6,217 nt of DNA from Candidatus Gastranaerophilales bacterium. GTDB taxonomy: Bacteria; Cyanobacteriota; Vampirovibrionia; Gastranaerophilales; JAQUYY01. Of the stretch, positions 5,155 to 6,217 are shown piece after piece. A model generated the notes under the pieces. The model did not search any database. It was given only the letters and a program-made list of their open reading frames with translations, and was not told the origin of the DNA. Location of the stretch: assembly GCA_028691575.1 (NCBI GenBank), contig JAQUYY010000111.1, forward strand, positions 1 to 6,217, given 5' to 3'. The position numbers and the translations under genes are program-made. Within the stretch, counting starts at the first letter, position 1, and each line of letters starts with the position of its first letter.

Positions 5155-5640
5155 ATGAAGAAAAAAATTTTAGTGGCAATATTTGCGTTAATATTTTCAG
5201 TCAATATGGCAGTATTTGCACAAACTAAAGCCCCTGTTGAAAAACCGGTAAGTGCGGTTGCTAGTGTCAGCGAAACTATTAATCCACTTGATTTGGTTAA
5301 TAATCCAAAAAATTATTTAAACCGGCAAATCAAAATTAAAGCTGATTTTGATAAATTTTCAACATTAGGGCTTGATTATAAGCCTGCTTTTATGGATTCT
5401 CAAAAATATATCGGATTTCTTATTCAAAGAGCTGATGTGAAAAATAATGTCATCCCGCTTTCTGAATTAAAGTTATTTTTAACCAGAGAAAAAGCCGAAG
5501 AGCTTATAGACCTTGAAAGTGGTGATGAAATTGAATTTAGCGGAAAAGTTTTCTCAACTGCGCTTGGAGATCCATGGGTAGAAGTTACTGATGTTAGTAT
5601 TTTAAATACAAAAAGCAAAAAAGTTTCAAAAAAAGATTAA
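5155..5640 (+). CDS. Exported small beta-domain protein, unknown function
   Basis: This 161-aa protein has a classic signal peptide: MKKK, a hydrophobic core to about residue 20, and likely cleavage after A22 (VFA before QT). A short Pro/Ala/Val/Ser linker (23-42) leads to one domain at about 43-150. The domain begins with NPLDLVNNPKNYLNRQIKIKA, continues through a Phe-Ser-x-Leu-Gly-Leu-Asp-Tyr segment and a GDEIEFSGKV strand, and ends at GDPWVEVTDVSIL. The pattern 'residues are placed, linked and of a given size' followed by 'G-x-V at a strand' resembles OB-fold proteins of the tRNA_anti-like/bacterial OB group. That comparison is from appearance only. The lysine-rich tail is KSKKVSKKD. There is no cysteine, so no disulphide or lipid anchor. 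GGGAG at 5140-5144 supports the ATG. It lies between the VWA gene and a terminator, and may share a transcript with the VWA gene. Confidence 0.87.
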   Translation: MKKKILVAIFALIFSVNMAVFAQTKAPVEKPVSAVASVSETINPLDLVNNPKNYLNRQIKIKADFDKFSTLGLDYKPAFMDSQKYIGFLIQRADVKNNVIPLSELKLFLTREKAEELIDLESGDEIEFSGKVFSTALGDPWVEVTDVSILNTKSKKVSKKD

Positions 5641-5659
5641 TATTTGAAAACAATTGATA

Positions 5660-5693
5660 AAAGGTGCATTTGATGCACCTTTATTAATTTTTT
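5660..5693 (+). terminator. Rho-independent terminator before secA
   Basis: AAAGGTGCAT at 5660-5669 pairs perfectly over 10 bp with ATGCACCTTT at 5673-5682 around a three-base loop. TATTAATTTTTT follows at 5682-5693. It lies 20 bases after the stop codon of the 161-aa gene and separates it from secA. Confidence 0.88.
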
Positions 5694-5698
5694 ATGTA

Positions 5699-5707
5699 TG
5701 TTAAAAT
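5699..5707 (+). promoter_or_regulatory. Possible secA promoter (extended -10)
   Basis: TG at 5699-5700, one base, then TAAAAT at 5702-5707 (5/6 to TATAAT) is an extended -10. The -35 region overlaps the right arm of the preceding terminator and is poor (TTTATT at 5680-5685). It would give a leader of about 34 bases. Confidence 0.35.
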
Positions 5708-5747
5708 TTAATTGGAAAGAAATTAAATTTTTATGTTGGGATAAATA

Positions 5748-6217
5748 ATGTTAAATTTATTATTTAAATTACTTGGCGATACAAACGAAAAAAAAATTAA
5801 GAAATATCAGCCTACGATTGATTTTATAAACAATTTAGAGCCTGAAATCAGCCGGCTTACAGACGATGGGCTAAAAGCCAAAACAGCTGAATTTAAAACA
5901 AGATTATCTCAAAGAAAAAAATCTTCAAATATAGAAAAGGATAGAATTTTAGAAAAAGAAGCATTAGATGAGCTTTTGCCCGAAGCATTTGCTGTTGTCC
6001 GAGAGGCAGGTAAAAGAGTTTTAAACATGCGCCATTTTGATGTTCAGCTATTAGGCGGAATAGTTCTGCATAACGGTCAAATAGCAGAAATGAGAACAGG
6101 TGAGGGAAAAACTCTTGTTGCAACTTTGTCGGCATATTTAAATGCCTTAACAGACAAAGGCGTGCATATAGTTACTGTGAACGATTATCTTGCAAAACGT
6201 GACAGTGAGTGGATGGG
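5748..6217 (+). CDS. secA: Preprotein translocase ATPase SecA, N-terminal part
   Basis: The window ends 156 codons into SecA, the cytoplasmic ATPase that drives unfolded preproteins through the SecYEG channel. The N-terminal residues MLNLLFKLLGDTNEKKIKKY are the usual amphipathic membrane-contact helix. The nucleotide-binding domain 1 landmarks follow: the Gln motif region RHFDVQLLGG (95-104, Q100), HNGQIAEM, the Walker A RTGEGKT (116-122), and the VTVNDYLAKRD segment (142-152). Full-length SecA is usually 800-1000 residues, so most of the gene lies beyond the right edge; there is no internal break in what is visible. The ATG is preceded by GGGA at 5738-5741, a modest ribosome binding site. 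An ATG at 5733 is followed by a stop after three codons and is not the start. A terminator separates the gene from the exported-protein genes upstream, which are probable clients of the same Sec pathway. Confidence 0.97.
   Translation, partial: MLNLLFKLLGDTNEKKIKKYQPTIDFINNLEPEISRLTDDGLKAKTAEFKTRLSQRKKSSNIEKDRILEKEALDELLPEAFAVVREAGKRVLNMRHFDVQLLGGIVLHNGQIAEMRTGEGKTLVATLSAYLNALTDKGVHIVTVNDYLAKRDSEWM

Noticed and set aside
5733..5744. Four-codon minimal frame (ATG TTG GGA TAA) just before secA as a regulatory leader peptide
   Set aside because: It is too short to carry a SecM-like arrest sequence and has no ribosome binding site of its own.
5893..6135. Minus-strand reading frame of 80 codons inside secA
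   Set aside because: It lies wholly opposite the well-conserved SecA nucleotide-binding domain and has no independent support.

Overview
The window is strongly AT-rich, and every gene I can support lies on the + strand. The gene set is seven complete protein genes plus the 5' part of secA. An AT-rich bacterium with classical AGGAGG ribosome binding sites, a Tic20-like membrane protein, many TPR proteins and a canonical SecA would fit the non-photosynthetic sister lineage of Cyanobacteria (Vampirovibrionia/Melainabacteria, for example Gastranaerophilales). This placement is an inference from gene content and style. No rRNA or other phylogenetic marker is present apart from the SecA fragment.

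Layout from left to right. Bases 79-1574 hold a two-gene operon: a cytoplasmic protein built of nine back-to-back 34-residue TPRs, then a four-helix Tic20/DUF4870-like membrane protein whose ribosome binding site lies inside the end of the TPR gene. A 155-base gap with AT-rich palindromes follows. Next is a 191-aa hypothetical protein (1730-2305) with one membrane segment, a near-perfect Shine-Dalgarno and a clear rho-independent terminator. Bases 2435-3901 encode a TPR plus GT61 (DUF563) glycosyltransferase fusion. A 247-base gap holds a candidate terminator, a candidate promoter and a hairpin leader ahead of a 49-aa basic small protein (4149-4298), which also has an AGGAGGT site and its own terminator. 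Then come two exported proteins: a VWA-domain protein (4408-5091) and a 161-aa secreted protein with a probable small beta-barrel domain (5155-5640). A strong terminator closes that group. The window ends inside secA, 156 codons in.

No mobile element, CRISPR array, tRNA or rRNA is visible, and there is no stretch over 300 bases without a gene. The common theme is the cell envelope: a membrane protein related to the Tic20 import family, a single-pass membrane protein, two signal-peptide proteins, a glycosyltransferase and the Sec motor. The transcription signals suggest several short units rather than one large operon. The items most worth follow-up are the uncharacterised 49-aa gene with its leader, the TPR/Tic20-like pair, and the TPR-GT61 fusion.
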